Shown here one piece after another: positions 33,175 through 45,241 of a stretch of DNA of 57,525 nt. The notes under the pieces are model-generated. The model was not told where the DNA came from and did no database searches. It was given only the letters and a program-made list of their open reading frames with translations. Positions within the stretch are counted from its first letter, which is position 1; each line of letters begins with the position of its first letter. The DNA comes from Chara braunii (lineage: Eukaryota > Streptophyta > Charophyceae > Charales > Characeae): assembly GCA_003427395.1 (NCBI GenBank), contig BFEA01000628.1, positions 356,791 to 414,315 of the forward strand, read 5' to 3'. Made by a program: the position numbers and the translations under genes.

Positions 33175-35124
33175 ATGGCACCGATTGTTCAACACATGCG
33201 TCAATCTCTGCTGACCAGGTGGGTGCCTCATCTGTTCGGTCTTGGGCACGTGCCTTATGCGGTGGGAGCAGGTAGCTCTTCGATGGAACCATGTACACGT
33301 GCCCAGATCGAGGCACGAAGAGGTGAATTGGGAGAACTTCTCTCCCTGCTGCTGGTGGACATTGAATTCGCTGTTCCGGCCGCAAGAGAACACATCCGTA
33401 GTAAGTTTGACCTTGAAGTGATCTCTGATCGCTTGGCCAAAGCTACCACGAGTGTAGAGATAGTGGCGGCAGCAACAGAGATCCATAAAGTCATTGCCCA
33501 GTGTCGTGAGATACAGGACCAGTTCACCATCTAGCAGTTGGAAGAGATTGCCCAACGGAAAGATACCATGCCAGAAGTAAAGATAAAAAGTATTGAAGAG
33601 AACATACAACAGTTGAAAGACACACTCGCAAAAGAAGAAAGGAAGCGGGAAGAGCTGTTGCAAAGAAAAGAACAGGAAACTAGGTTGCAGCAGAGAATGG
33701 GTAGAGTTTAGCAGCACGTTTCCTTAGATGAAAAAGATGTTGCTCAGACGCTCGGACAAATATTGACGTATTTGGCTTTTCTTGAAGAAAAGTTAGACCA
33801 ACAGCAATCTAGAATCGATGAATTCGCTGTTGACCTTCATGTCATTACTAGCATTGTCAAGGGGAAAGCCCCTATGCTTGAAAATGATGAAGAGAAAAAA
33901 GATAAAGAAAGAAGAGCGGACGTCAAGCCCGAGAAGTTGCTTATTGGTGGAATGAAAAACAGCGACACAACGAAGAAGGAAACGGTAAAAGAAACTGAGA
34001 AGAAACCGGAAGAGAAACCGGAAAAGAAACCCAACGGGAATGGTGATGGAAACGGAAATGGAGACGGGAATGGAAACGGGAATGGTAGTCCCAACGGTCC
34101 CACTCCCCCTCCTAAGAACAATGCCAAACCCGCAGATCCGACTAAGCCAAAGAAAAAAGAAAAAGTGAAGATGAAATTACCTTTCACTTTTTCTAATAAG
34201 AAAGAAGAAAGCCTTCCACTCTGGATCGCAGAGATCCAGACCTATGTTGGGACTACACCGGTAGAAGAAGAGTCGCAAGTTGCGTTCACCACTTCTTGTA
34301 TGGGTGGTGAAGTGAAGCAGTGGGTTCTGGCGGAGGCGAATGCCGCGGGGTTTGACGATATAGGTGAGTGGGCGAAGACTATGACCTTCAAGCAGTTCCT
34401 TACAAAGGTTAGGGACCGCTTCTTGGACAAGACCACGTCCGATAAGGCCTTCGACCAACTCACCTCGATAGGACAGAAGTCTTGGTCTTCCGTTGAGTTA
34501 TTGTCTCGTGAGGTGGACCGCCTGTTGCAGGTTCCTGGTCTTAACCTGGAGGACTCTCAGGTCCTTTATATCTACTCCCGCGCGTTGCCCGAACCGATAC
34601 GAGGGCACTTGGTCGCTGAGGCCAAGTCAAGTAAGTATACCTACCGCCAGTTCCGCAACCTTGCATTGCAGCGGGAACAAATGACTTTGCAAGTCAAAGG
34701 TTCCTATGCTGCTGCCGTAAAGAATGGAGGAGGAGGCGGTCGAGGAGGCTACGGCAAGCAGGTCATATGGCGTCAAAAGTGCCAAGACCACACCCTTGTC
34801 GTATTCGACGACGATACAATGGAGAAATGGTCATTGAAGTCCGAGGGTGGTGGTGAGAGCAATAGTGACTCCAGAAAGGGGGAGATCACCGCTGCGACAG
34901 TCAACAAGGGAGGACCGTCATCGAACACTCGACCGAAGGGAAGACCACGCTCCTTCCCATACCATCCTGGAATTGCGGCCAGCAGACCGTGGCTGAAGAT
35001 GGGACTAACCCGGGAGGTGTGGCAAGATAGAATGGATAATGCGCAGTGCCTCAAATGTGGCACTGCGGGGCATGTCATTGCCTTTTGTCCGTTGATTAGG
35101 AATTCAAAAGGGAGCAGCCAGTAG
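33175..35124 (+). pseudogene. gag: gag of the LTR retrotransposon, two premature stops
   Basis: The frame starts MAPIVQHMRQSL at 33175 and would run to TAG 35122-35124. It has in-frame TAG at 33532-33534 and 33709-33711. Domains in order: a helical N-terminus; a coiled coil (about 33560-33830, LEEKLDQQQSRIDEFAVD); a basic and Asn/Gly-rich linker with (NGDG)n (34040-34090); a capsid-like retrotransposon gag domain (about 34170-34700, FTFSNKKEESLPLWIAEIQT, then YSRALPEPIRGHLVAEAKSS); a Gly-rich stretch; and one CCHC zinc knuckle CLKCGTAGHVIAFC (35047-35088) for RNA binding. Confidence 0.85.
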
Positions 35125-38100
35125 GAATAACATTTGTTCCTACAGAGTCGGAGAGTGCGATCACATGCAAGGCGCCTACGATCCCTTTTCACACTCCGAC
35201 TCCCGTGGCAGAGGATGGAAACCCTTGCGCCCGTCGTTCAGATATCCCCACGCCTGTCTTATGTCTGTCTCTGGACGACTCCCTTGACGAGCTGGGTAGC
35301 GAGCTAGTCACGTTACGCAGTTCGTGGGTGAAGAAAACCAAGTCTAAGGGGGAACTATTGATTGCCGATTTGGTTGTCAATCACACATACGTTGGTGCGA
35401 TGCTGGACCCTGGGTCCACACGATCTTACATGTCTGAACGTGCAATCCGCAAGTTGCACCTCGGCATGAAGATCCAAACGTTAGCTAGACCAATCACGTN
35501 TATGTTGGCTGACAAAAGCACGATGACGGTAACGCAGTACGTCGATCGTATTCGATGTCAGTTCAGTACTAAGGATGGGAAAAAGATTTGGCATGAGCGT
35601 CCCTTCCTAATCGAGAAGAACATGCCATTTGATATCATCTTGGGAATGGATTGGCACGAGGAAGCTGATCCCAAGATTGATTTCAAACTGAAAGAAGTAA
35701 AGATCAAAGATGAATCATTTACATTGCAACCGATTAAGTTGTATCATCGGTCAGGGTCTGACTCTGTCTTGTCTTTTTGTTGCCTGAGCTACCCTGCATT
35801 CCGATCGATGGTTGCAAAGAAGAAGTTAGAGGATGAGGTAGTAATGTTGTTAGTTAAGAAAGTAGGAGAGTCTTCAACTACCCATCCTCCTGGCATAGAT
35901 GCACTCCTAACGGAGTTTGCCGATATTATGTCNGAGNCTACCNGGGTCACTTCGCGTGNTATCAAGCACACGATCGAGATCGTGCCCGGTAGCAAGGTTC
36001 CCAAGGGCCCTATCTATCGCATGTCTCCAAGGGAACTTGAGGAACTAAAGAAGCAATTGTCTGAGTTGACGGAGAAGGGATGGATTCGCCCTAGCTCCTC
36101 TCCTTATGGCGCACCTGTCTTGTTTGTGCCCAAAAAGGAAGGTGAGTTGCGCCTTTGCATCGATTACCGAGGGTTGAATGCCGTCACCGTCAAAAACGCC
36201 GAACCTTTGCCAAGGATCGACGATCTCCTGGATCTGTTGCAGGGTTGTAAGGTCTTTAGTAGGACCGACCTTAAGTCTGGGTACCACCAGATCGAGGTGG
36301 ATCCAGCCAATCAGCATAAGACCGCGTTTCGTACGAGATATGGTCTTTACGAGTTCATCGTGATGCCATTTGGTCTAACGAACGCACCTGCGACCTTCCA
36401 AAGGTCCATGAACGAGTTGTTCAGGCAATGGCTCGACGACTTCGTCATCGTCTATCTGGATGATATTCTAGTATATAGTAAAACACTAGACGGTCACCAG
36501 AAACATCTACATCTAGTACTCGGGAAGTTACGCGAGGGTAACTTCAAACTCAACCCAAAGAAATCCGAATTCGCTAAGTCTGAGGTCCTATACTTGGGAC
36601 ATATAGTGAACGAGGAGGGATTGAGGCCTGAGGAAAAGAAGATCTCGGCAATCAGAGATTGGCCGCAGCCAAAGACTCTGACAGACCTTCGATCTTTTCT
36701 TGGTTTGGCGAGTTACTATAGGAAGTTCGTTAGGAACTTTTCTGTTATCGCTGCACCAATGAGAAGGTTGCTTAAGAAAGGTACTGTCTGGCTATGGGAT
36801 AAGGATTGTGATTTGTCTTTCCGAAAGCTGAAACTATCTTGTTCTCAAGATTGTCGACCCGTCATTGTTACGACTGACGCAAGTCAGTATGGTGTTGGCG
36901 CTGTCTTACAGCAAGACGACGGCAAGGGCTACCGCCCTATTGAGTTTATGTCTAAACGACTGCCGTGCGACAAAGTCGCCAACTCCACCTACGAAAGGGA
37001 GTTATATGCATTAGTCTGTGCCCTAGAAACGTGGAAACACTATCTCCTTGGCAGACACTTCACTGTGTACTCGGACCATTCGACTCTAAAGTGGATCAAG
37101 ACACAACCTCGATTGTCTGACAAGTTGGTGCGTTGGTCTGCTTTTATTGATACCTTTGATTTCGAACTCAAAACAATTAAAGGTAAGTCTAATGTTGTAG
37201 CAGACGCACTATCTAGGAGGAGTGACTTCTTTGGGGCTATCGTCTCTTACCTGGATGTTGGGAATGATGTGAAAGGTCAGATTCGCGCCGCATATGCCAC
37301 TGACCCTGTCTGGAAACCAATCATGGATATCCTAGCCAAGGATCCATCCCAACTTCCTCACTACCGATTGTCTGATGGCTTACTCTTCTTATTGGACCAA
37401 ACTGAACAGAGATTATGCATTCCTCACAAGGAAGAATTTAAGTCTGTTGATTGGGGAATGTCATGACACAGAGGGACACTTTGGTTTTAAGAAGACGTAT
37501 GCTGAAGTACGTGAGCACTATGAATGAAAGGTTTTGAAAGAGGATGTGCTAACATATGTTCGTACATGCCAAGTATGTCAGGGAAACAAACCGTCTACTG
37601 AGAAACCTTTGGGGTTACTCCGACTACTACCTATACCGAGTGAGCCAGGTGAGTCTGTATCCATTGACTTTATGAAACTCACCAAGTCCCGAAATGGCAA
37701 TAGTCAAGTTGTGGTTGTGGTTGACCGTTTCTCTAAATATGTTATGTTCATACCCTTGTTTGCGAAAGCCAAGACTGAGCTTGTGATTGCTAAATTTCAG
37801 ATGTGATGGGTAACTGAATATGGGTTCCCTATGTCTATCGTCTCTGACCGTGATGCCAGATTCACAAGCATGCCTTGGCAAAAATTAATGGAAGCCTACG
37901 GTACACGACTCATCATGTCGTCAGGTAGACACCCTGAAACGAATGGCCAGTCTGAGCAAATGAACCGTATGGTCCAACAACTTCTGAGAATGTATGTCCG
38001 TCCTGACCAAATAGACTGGATGAGAACTTACCCAAGATTGCCAGTGCATATAACAATAGTGTGCATATCGCGACGGGACGCACACCTAACGCACTGCACA

Positions 38101-38732
38101 AGGGCTGGAAGCCTAAACATCCCATTGATATTTTAACCAGGGATCAATTTCTTAGACTTCCACCAGGGACATAGAAATATGCCATTATGTTTCAAGAAGA
38201 CATAAAAAAGGTGAAGGAGAATATGAGGAAAACCCAAGAGCGCATGATTGAACAATCTAACAAACACCGACGCCCGTCTACTTTTCAAGTTGGTGACTTG
38301 GTCTGGGTTAAGTTTAAAGAATTCACTCTAGAAGAGGATGTTTATCAGAAACTGATGCCTGTCTATCTAGGACCCTGGGAAGTTCTCAAGGTGATAGGGG
38401 ATGTCGATGGACCATCATACCGGATTGACATTCCCCCTCATCTTCGGACATACCCCGTCTTTCACGCNTCTAAACTCCTTCCATATNTAGAAGGAACANA
38501 ATTNCCTCACCGACCATCTGCCATACCTCCTTCTATGAATGGCAGCTATGTGGTTGAGAAAATTACTGACCATGGATTCTTTTCTACTGGTGGAAGAGGC
38601 ANACCTNAGAAGCAGTATAAAGTAAGATTCCAGTTCCAAGATGCCTCTGAAGACCGTTGGTTTAGCAGATGGAAACTGATGGATACTGCTCCTGATATTG
38701 TTGTTAGCTATGGACGTGGACTGAAGTCTTAA
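35100..38732 (+). pseudogene. pol: pol of the LTR retrotransposon (PR-RT-RH-IN-chromodomain), broken
   Basis: The pol frame is open from 35100, overlapping the end of gag by 25 bases in the -1 frame. Protease: AMLDPGSTRSYMS, with the active-site triplet read as D-P-G at 35406. Reverse transcriptase: 35960-36800 with [34 protein letters not shown] and YLDD (36453-36464). RNase H: TTDAS (Asp 36876), ERELYAL, SDHSTLK, ending [10 protein letters not shown]. Integrase: H-H-C-C zinc site (37462-37580) then Asp 37666, Asp 37846, Glu 37954. C-terminal chromodomain-like segment YVVEKITDHGFF...KQYKVRF. Breaks: frame change near 37450, TGA 37525, TGA 37804, frame change near 38030, TAG 38172. The RT-RNase H junction near 36840 looks shortened. 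The order PR-RT-RH-IN places it in Ty3/gypsy, and the C-terminus suggests a chromovirus. Confidence 0.9.
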
Positions 38733-38787
38733 GTATTTCTGCGGTGGAACTCGAATTCGGGCCGGCAGGAATGCAGTAAACCGCGTT

Positions 38788-39793
38788 CAGCAGCGGCCTG
38801 GGCATTGTAACCCAAGCCCAGGCCCAGCGAGCTGTGCGACCACGCGCTGCTCGGCCTCAGGCCGCTGCGGGTGACTGTGTGACCGCGCACAGCAAGAAAT
38901 TCAAAGGTCAAAGTGAACTGTAGGTCCAGGAACCTCGCCCAGGCCCTTGGTCCAGGCCCTTGGTCGTGTGCATCGACTTGTATGAGTGCAGGTACCCAGT
39001 CAGAACGGTGGACCAAGGAGGATACAGTTTCAACCCAATCCANNCCGTCGACGACAATCGATCTCGGCCGTGTCTGACTTGAGGACTGGAGCCCAGACCC
39101 CGCCGTCAACACTACATATTGGGCTGATTTCCTGGCTTTGACATCTAGACTCTCGTCTGGAGTCTATGGGGACTCGACGCTCTCGCATCAATGCCGGCTC
39201 TATGCTGTCTTGCTGGCGAGACGCTGCGGAGAACTTGACGACCGGCGCTCGTCGCTGGTTCGTGGCTTGAGTGTGTTGTGCGACCAGCATGCTGGCTGGC
39301 GCACTACTGTCTGAGGGGTTATCGACGTGGCAGATGCGACGTGTTATCTTCGTGGCTGCTGCCACGTAGTATTGCTGCTGAGATGGAAGGCGTTGGGCGT
39401 CTATATTGTTGCTCTGCTTGACAAGTATTCAGAAGAACGATCCAGGACTGTGGTTTGGGTTGTGATACGTACCTGGTGTCTTCAACTTCGTCGTCACGTT
39501 GCTGCTTGATGACTGGCCTGCTGGTGCCACGTGGCACTATTGGTCTACATTGTCTTGGATATCCGGATCTCTGATTGAGACACGATTATGTGGTTAAGGA
39601 AGTGCCCGAAGAGAAAGTGGGTTGTAGGGAGGAGACTCTTCCACCCTCTCAAAGTTTATTCTCCCTCCTCCCTCTCTCGTTTGTGTATGCATTCTCTCTC
39701 ATTTTGGGATCATTATTATTATGATTTATCGGCAACGTTCGTCTATTTTGTCTTTGCGAGTGACGACTGATTATCACGACTGGGCACATTGCA
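38788..39793 (+). repeat. 3' LTR of Ty3/gypsy element
   Basis: 1006 bp, matching the 5' LTR without the adapter duplication. It has one extra 15-bp tandem repeat of CAGGCCCTTGGTC near 38940-38965. It ends GGGCACATTGCA at 39793. Directly followed by LINE sequence, so this is the true right end of the insertion. Confidence 0.9.
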
Positions 39794-42192
39794 CGTTAAT
39801 CTAACCCTGAGTTTGGAGCGTGGGCCAAAACAAGCTGCAGTCACTCACTTACAAAGGAAAATGAGGTTCTGGTGCGCCGGATCAAGTATGCCCGGGCCTC
39901 CCTGCGCTCTGGATAGTGTGATTGTCTCCCACGCTACCTTCCAAATAGAAAACATTGTTATATTGCAGCAGCTGGTTTCCAGAGGTATCTTGTTGCATCC
40001 TTCTTGATACGAGTGTAAGTTTTTTCGCCCAACAAATGAATTGATAGTGGGAACCACAGTAATGAAAGGGCTACAGAAGAAAGTACCAGAGCCCGTCCAA
40101 ACAACGACAACTTGAACTTTCGCTTCTAACCAGCAATTTTGGAGGCTACTTTGTCTACCAGCAAATAGTCTTGAGTTGCAGAACAGTCACATAATGACAC
40201 TTGGACACCCAAAAATAGTTCTGAGGCATTCAAAGGTATCTTTTTTAGCCCGCAATCCATATGCAACACTCGGGTAGGGGGAAGGAAGTACATTGACTTG
40301 TCCCAATTTATGGAAGCTTCTAACAGGTTGTAATAAGTATCTATAACCGTTTTAATTTCCTGTAGCGCTACTTGGTGGTTATCACAGACGAAGGTAAGGT
40401 CGTTTGCAGGTGCTCCCCCCTTCCATTTTAATCCGGAGGCTAGTTTTTGACCTAATATGGCGGGGTTATTCCTAATATTGTCTAACAAAATTTATAATTG
40501 AAGCACGAAAAGAAAGGGAGCTAGCGGGCGCCCCTGTCTAAGAGATCGTACTAGGAGCAATTCCTCTCACAATTTTTCATTAACCATTATCATGGAAAAT
40601 GCTGAATAGCTGGCAGTAACCCTGGTCCGAAAACTTGGACCAAAGCCCATTTTTTTTAGGGTGGTGTGGATAAAGTTCCATCCCACCTTGCCGTTGGCCT
40701 TTTCCATATCAAAGAGTATGGACACGATATCCCTTTTTTCTTTGCTGATTACTTCTAGTGCCTGACGGTGGACACAATGTTTTCATATATAGATCATCCC
40801 TTAACAAAGGCACCTTATTCCCATCCAATCAAGTCGGGGAGGTACCTAGCCAACCGTAAGGCAAGAAATTTGGGGAAGAGTTTGTAGGTCAAGTTCAACA
40901 CAAACACGGGTCTCCAATTATAAACTTCGCGTTTGTCTCCTTTTTTATACTTTACAAAGATCATTCCCTTCGTAAAGCCCTTGGGGAAAGCACCTGATTG
41001 TAGCCCATGGTTGTAGATTTCACACAGAAACTGACCAAAGGACTCCCAAGTTGCCATAAAAAATTCAGTAGGGAGGTCGTCGAGCCCGGGGCATTTTTCC
41101 TTGGCCATGACTTTTGCAACAACATCGATTTCATATTCGACCATGGGTTTTTCCAAATCTGTAGCCACCTCTTGTGAAATAATCTTTGTAGCGAGGTTCC
41201 AGAACAGGGATATATGTGATAGGTCCCCCTCAGGGGGGTCACAAGGTTGGCGAGTAGTCACAATGTCTCTGTAGTAATCTAATGCGTAGGAACACATCTG
41301 AATTTTGTCTGTTTCCAAAGGAGTTGTTGCGTGAAAGGGGTGAGCTAATCCCATAATCGCTTGTCTCATCAACAGCAAGCGAAAGGTGAGCTTAGTTATC
41401 CTATCATACCCTACTATACCCCTAAAGTTCAGAAATTTGAGCCATTCCGCCCGAATTTGAATTTCTAAAGCCTCTAATTGAGCCTAAGATTCTCTGCGGA
41501 TTCTTGAGCAATGGAAATCTGAGAAAGGATTTTTTCCCATTTCAGATTCTGCTTCCGCTATTAGTTTAACCAATGATTGTTATCGCCATTTTTTAGCCAC
41601 CGCTTTCATCCGAGAAAAGGTGATGAGAGCCTCTATCACAATTGAGATTTTCGTATTCGCCCAGAAAAGGTAGTCTGCAAAGAGATCTTTCGCTTCTAAA
41701 CAGTTTGCCATATGTCTGTTAACCCAGTTAATAATCCACTGATCCTTTAGTAAATTGACGTTTCGCCTAAAGAGGGGGCGGTCTCTTTCAATTGTATCTT
41801 TAGTTATGATGTACAGTAAGACTTGACAGTGATCTGAAATCGACCCTAGTAGCATCTCACACCTTGTACTACGGTCCCACAGAGTTCCTCGGACAAGCAA
41901 AAAATCTAGTATTTTCCTTGGGGCGGGGGAGGTAGGCGTAGGGACGGGCCGTACCAAGTAAAACCATTATCGAGGGGGTTGAATATTCTAAAAGCATCAG
42001 ACAAACATTGTGTTTCGCAAGAGGAGGAGAGAAGACGTGAATCTTTTCTAAGTGGTGAGAGTCCAGTCCGAGGTTGAGAACATTGTTCCAGTGTCCTGCC
42101 AGAATGAGGTTCTCGTCATCAGGGATTATGCAGGGCAGGCCTCTGAGAAAGGAGAGTTGATGAAAGCATTCCACTGGAACGTATAATGACAT
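39794..42192 (-). mobile_element. LINE 5' half (minus), right of the LTR retrotransposon
   Basis: On the minus strand: endonuclease at 42192-41869 (ILAGHWNNVLNLGLDSHHLE) and 41957-41580 (RKILDFLLVRGTLW, GSISDHCQVLLYI, the SDH motif). RT N-terminal part at 41378-40815 (KCPGLDDLPTEFFMATW, KGMIFVKYKKGDKREVYNWR, RPVFVLNLTYKLFPK). RT C-terminal part at 40488-40126 (GGAPANDLTFVCDNHQVA with ANDL in place of ADD, FLGVQVSLCDCSATQDYLL). Then LSLFGRALVLSSVALSLLW and QGGPGILDPAHQN up to the LTR. Frame changes and stops throughout. A T run (42195-42223) borders its 5' side. It continues at 28140-30895 beyond the LTR element. Confidence 0.8.
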
Positions 42193-42373
42193 TAGTTTTT
42201 TTTTTTTTTTTTTTTTTTTTTTTAGGAAGAACGTGGATAACGTTGACCTATTGCTAGGCTACTCAAGCAGCAATTACCACAAAAGTTCTTCGAATGCTCA
42301 GAACCTCCAGACTCCCCGACAAAGCACTCTAAAATTCTCTAACACTATCTAATTCCCTGCCGCGCTCTCCCAG

Positions 42374-43260
42374 GCCTCATGCCCCCACCCTGTTGGGTTA
42401 CAGGGCAACACGACTCACCCCAGCTCCGACCAGAGTCGTCCCGACAACAACCCTTGGTTTTCCCTTGGAATGTCTGACCCAAGGCATCCCCAGATCGATC
42501 TCTCTACCAGGCCTCACGCTCCTACTATCAACAGGTTACAGGGCAACACCCCAGCACCCGCCAGCGTCGTTCTAACATAAAAAAACCGCATGTCCATGAA
42601 TATAACAGCATCAAAGATGCTTAAAATGAGTTGCAAGGAGTACCCAGAATCCTAAGGCATTCTCAAGGGTCTTTTTTTGAGAAAGATTGAGAAGTATTTT
42701 TAAGAAGACCTCCCCCTGCCAGCCTTGATTGCCCTAGAACCAGGGCGTTAACTGAGCAGGGACACCCTTTGATGATAGGTTTTTTTTTTTGAGAAAAATT
42801 TAAGAACAACTTGCACCAAGTACTAATGAAAACAGCCTCGAAGGGGCTAATAGAAGAAAGCAGACATCTATACAGTACGAAATGCAAAGGGCCCTTTTAT
42901 TTTTTGGAAAAACATTCAGATCGAGAAATACCCTCCTTAGAGTCTTTCAATAACTCACCCCTACCTACCTCATCCCTATATCCCGATACTTAGTCTCTAC
43001 TACGCCGCACACCCCCAACTGCTAGGTTATCGAGTGGCACGACCCACCCTAGAAGACTCTCACCTGCTAGGCTACAGGGCAAAACGACCCGCCCCGGCTC
43101 CGACTAGCGTCGACTAAGTACCAGCTTACTAAAGGACACAAGAGTGCCTTCCACCCTCGACAACTCCCAAGATCTCTCTACCAGGTCGCTTGCCCTCGTA
43201 CAACTCGAGTTACAAGGCAGCGCGACCAATCCCCGGCTCCGACCAGCGCCGTTCTGGCCT
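42374..43260. repeat. Dispersed degenerate repeat (GGTTACAGGGCAACACGAC...)
   Basis: GGTTACAGGGCAACA at 42404 and 42533, CTACAGGGCAAAACGACCC near 43072, and GAGTTACAAGGCAGCGCGACC near 43208. Each is followed by a CCGGCTCCGACCAG-like and a GTCGT/GTCG block. Separated by A- or T-run insertions. No coding sense. Confidence 0.6.
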
Positions 43261-43399
43261 CGTTCATTCGCAAACCCTCGGGGACCCAAGACCACAACAA
43301 ATACCAGACAAGCCACCAATCAACACCATAACTATAGTTGCGATCATTCAGCTCCTTCAGGCACTGGTTGAAGATATCCCATATAATTGATCACTGCCT

Positions 43400-45030
43400 C
43401 CGCGGGGAAGCGCCCCCTCACCTCCCAGCCCCAGTTCAGAACAGCCCCCTAAATACCACTCCTGCTCCCTCAGCTGCATACAGTACCCCCTAAAATATGC
43501 CCCGCAGAGCCGAAGATCCACCTTCCCTCTTACCCCACCCCCTCCAAGTGAAACAGTTGTTCAACATCTCACCATGTTGGCATCAANNCCCCTTGTCCTC
43601 TCTCCCCAACCGCCATAGCTGATCCGACCCAAAAATCAGTGTGGCCCAGAAAAGGGCAGACCCTCAACACCGCCCCTCCCTCTCAAGGATCACACCACCC
43701 ACCCTGTGTAATCCTCGCAGGGAGGAACTCCAACCCTAAAGGAGATAATTCCATTCAGATTCAATAGCCAAAAACAGATAGGAACAATTTTGAGCAATAG
43801 ATGGAACACTTTTGGAACAACCAGTACATAGAATAGGAAACACACAAAAAAAAAACGATATAAAGTCAAAACCATGCATAGGAATGACTATTAAGACATT
43901 AGAATGACTAGAATTTCAAAATGAAGATTACCTACCTCATGAATTTAAGTATCGATATCAATCAGAAGATCAAACGAGATCGAGTTCAGATTTGAAAATT
44001 ACTTTTAAGAAATCAGAGGTGCCCAACCTCTGATTTACGAATCTCAGACTAAGAGTATAATTGCCCAGGAAGTAATTCAGCAACCAAACATACTACAACC
44101 GATACGACTAATTATGTGAAATTCGAAAGAAATAGAGAAACAAACTAGGTCAAACAAAATAGGTCAGAATTAATCTTGATTTAATCTTGATTTTCAAACC
44201 TTTGAATCAAAATTATTTGTTATATTTTCGTTACACATCTAGAATTCAAGGTTAGAAAAACTTATAGGTATTGAACTAGACAAAACTATCTAGGAATCAC
44301 ATCGTTAAGAGTCTCATCAGGGTCATCACATAATCATCACTACAAAACGTGAAGAGGAAGAACACAACTTACCCTCGACAATCCCTAACCACACCCCCCC
44401 TCTCTCCAAACCTCACGTCCTCCTTCATCGGCTCTCAAGCAACTCGGCCGCTTGTGGTTAACAACTCTTCAACCATCCCAAAGGACCGAACGATGAAGAT
44501 AACAGGACCGCAACTAGGATTACCATCACAACAATGAAAACGACGTCATGAGGCTTAACGGCTGAGCCTGCCAGCCGCCCCTCACAGGTAGCCAAAGAGA
44601 TGAAGGGGTGTCATCGTCGCAAACGTCCCCCGCCTATAGAAGACTTGTCTTCAACAACCTTACTTCCGCGTTTCTCCTTTCATTCCTTCTTGTAATACTA
44701 TCCCTCTAGCCCATAAAACCCTGTCTGCCTCCCCTTATTCCCCCCCACAACATTCCTTTTCTCCAACGAGACCATAATATGAGACACGTTGCCCCCGTGT
44801 TCTTCTTCTCACGCACACAAACACGTGATAGAAACAGCAAACAAGAGAGCCTGCAGCAACGCCTGGACACCACTAGCCTGCTCCTCCATGCCCCATGATC
44901 CCTCCCCCGCCTCATCATCCACCTGCTGTCCTCTCACGCCACACTCTCGTCCTCACATTGAAAATGCCATCATGGCGCCCCGACCGTTCTTCGTTTTCCA
45001 CCCTCACCAAGGAGCGTGCCGTCGCGTCAA
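43400..45030. other. No recognised gene
   Basis: Mixed and C-rich sequence. Short frames without motifs. Confidence 0.4.
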
Positions 45031-45035
45031 AACGT

Positions 45036-45073
45036 CGGGCGGTGGAGCGCTCCCGATAGCGCTCCGCCGCCCG
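45036..45073. repeat. Strong GC hairpin
   Basis: CGGGCGGTGGAGCGCT, loop CCCGAT, then a 16-base complement with one G-T pair. AGCGCTCCGC words occur again at 45784-45802. Confidence 0.85.
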
Positions 45074-45187
45074 GCCAGCCGGTGGTGGATATCAATTACA
45101 TCACTCCTTGTATCCTTTCAAACCATAATTTAAGCCTTGGGCACTAGGGCCCCATTTGGGAAAAAAGAAAAAGAAAAAAAAAAAAAA

Positions 45188-45241
45188 TCTCGGCCTTTTG
45201 AGTAAGATCAAGTGTAGTATCTGTTCTGATCAGTTTAATAT
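45188..45241 (+). pseudogene. U2 snRNA 5' fragment (pseudogene)
   Basis: TCTCGGCCTTTTGAGTAAGA, then TCAAGTGTAGTATCTGTTCT, then GATCAGTTTAATATCT. This equals the conserved 5' region of U2 snRNA with about three substitutions (GGCTAAG reads GAGTAAG; TTCTTATC reads TTCTGATC). The branch-site recognition segment GTAGTA is intact. The first bases of U2 and everything from the Sm site on are absent. It is bounded by an A run (45165-45187) and a T run (45246-45266). U2 normally pairs with the intron branch site; this copy cannot be functional. Confidence 0.9.
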
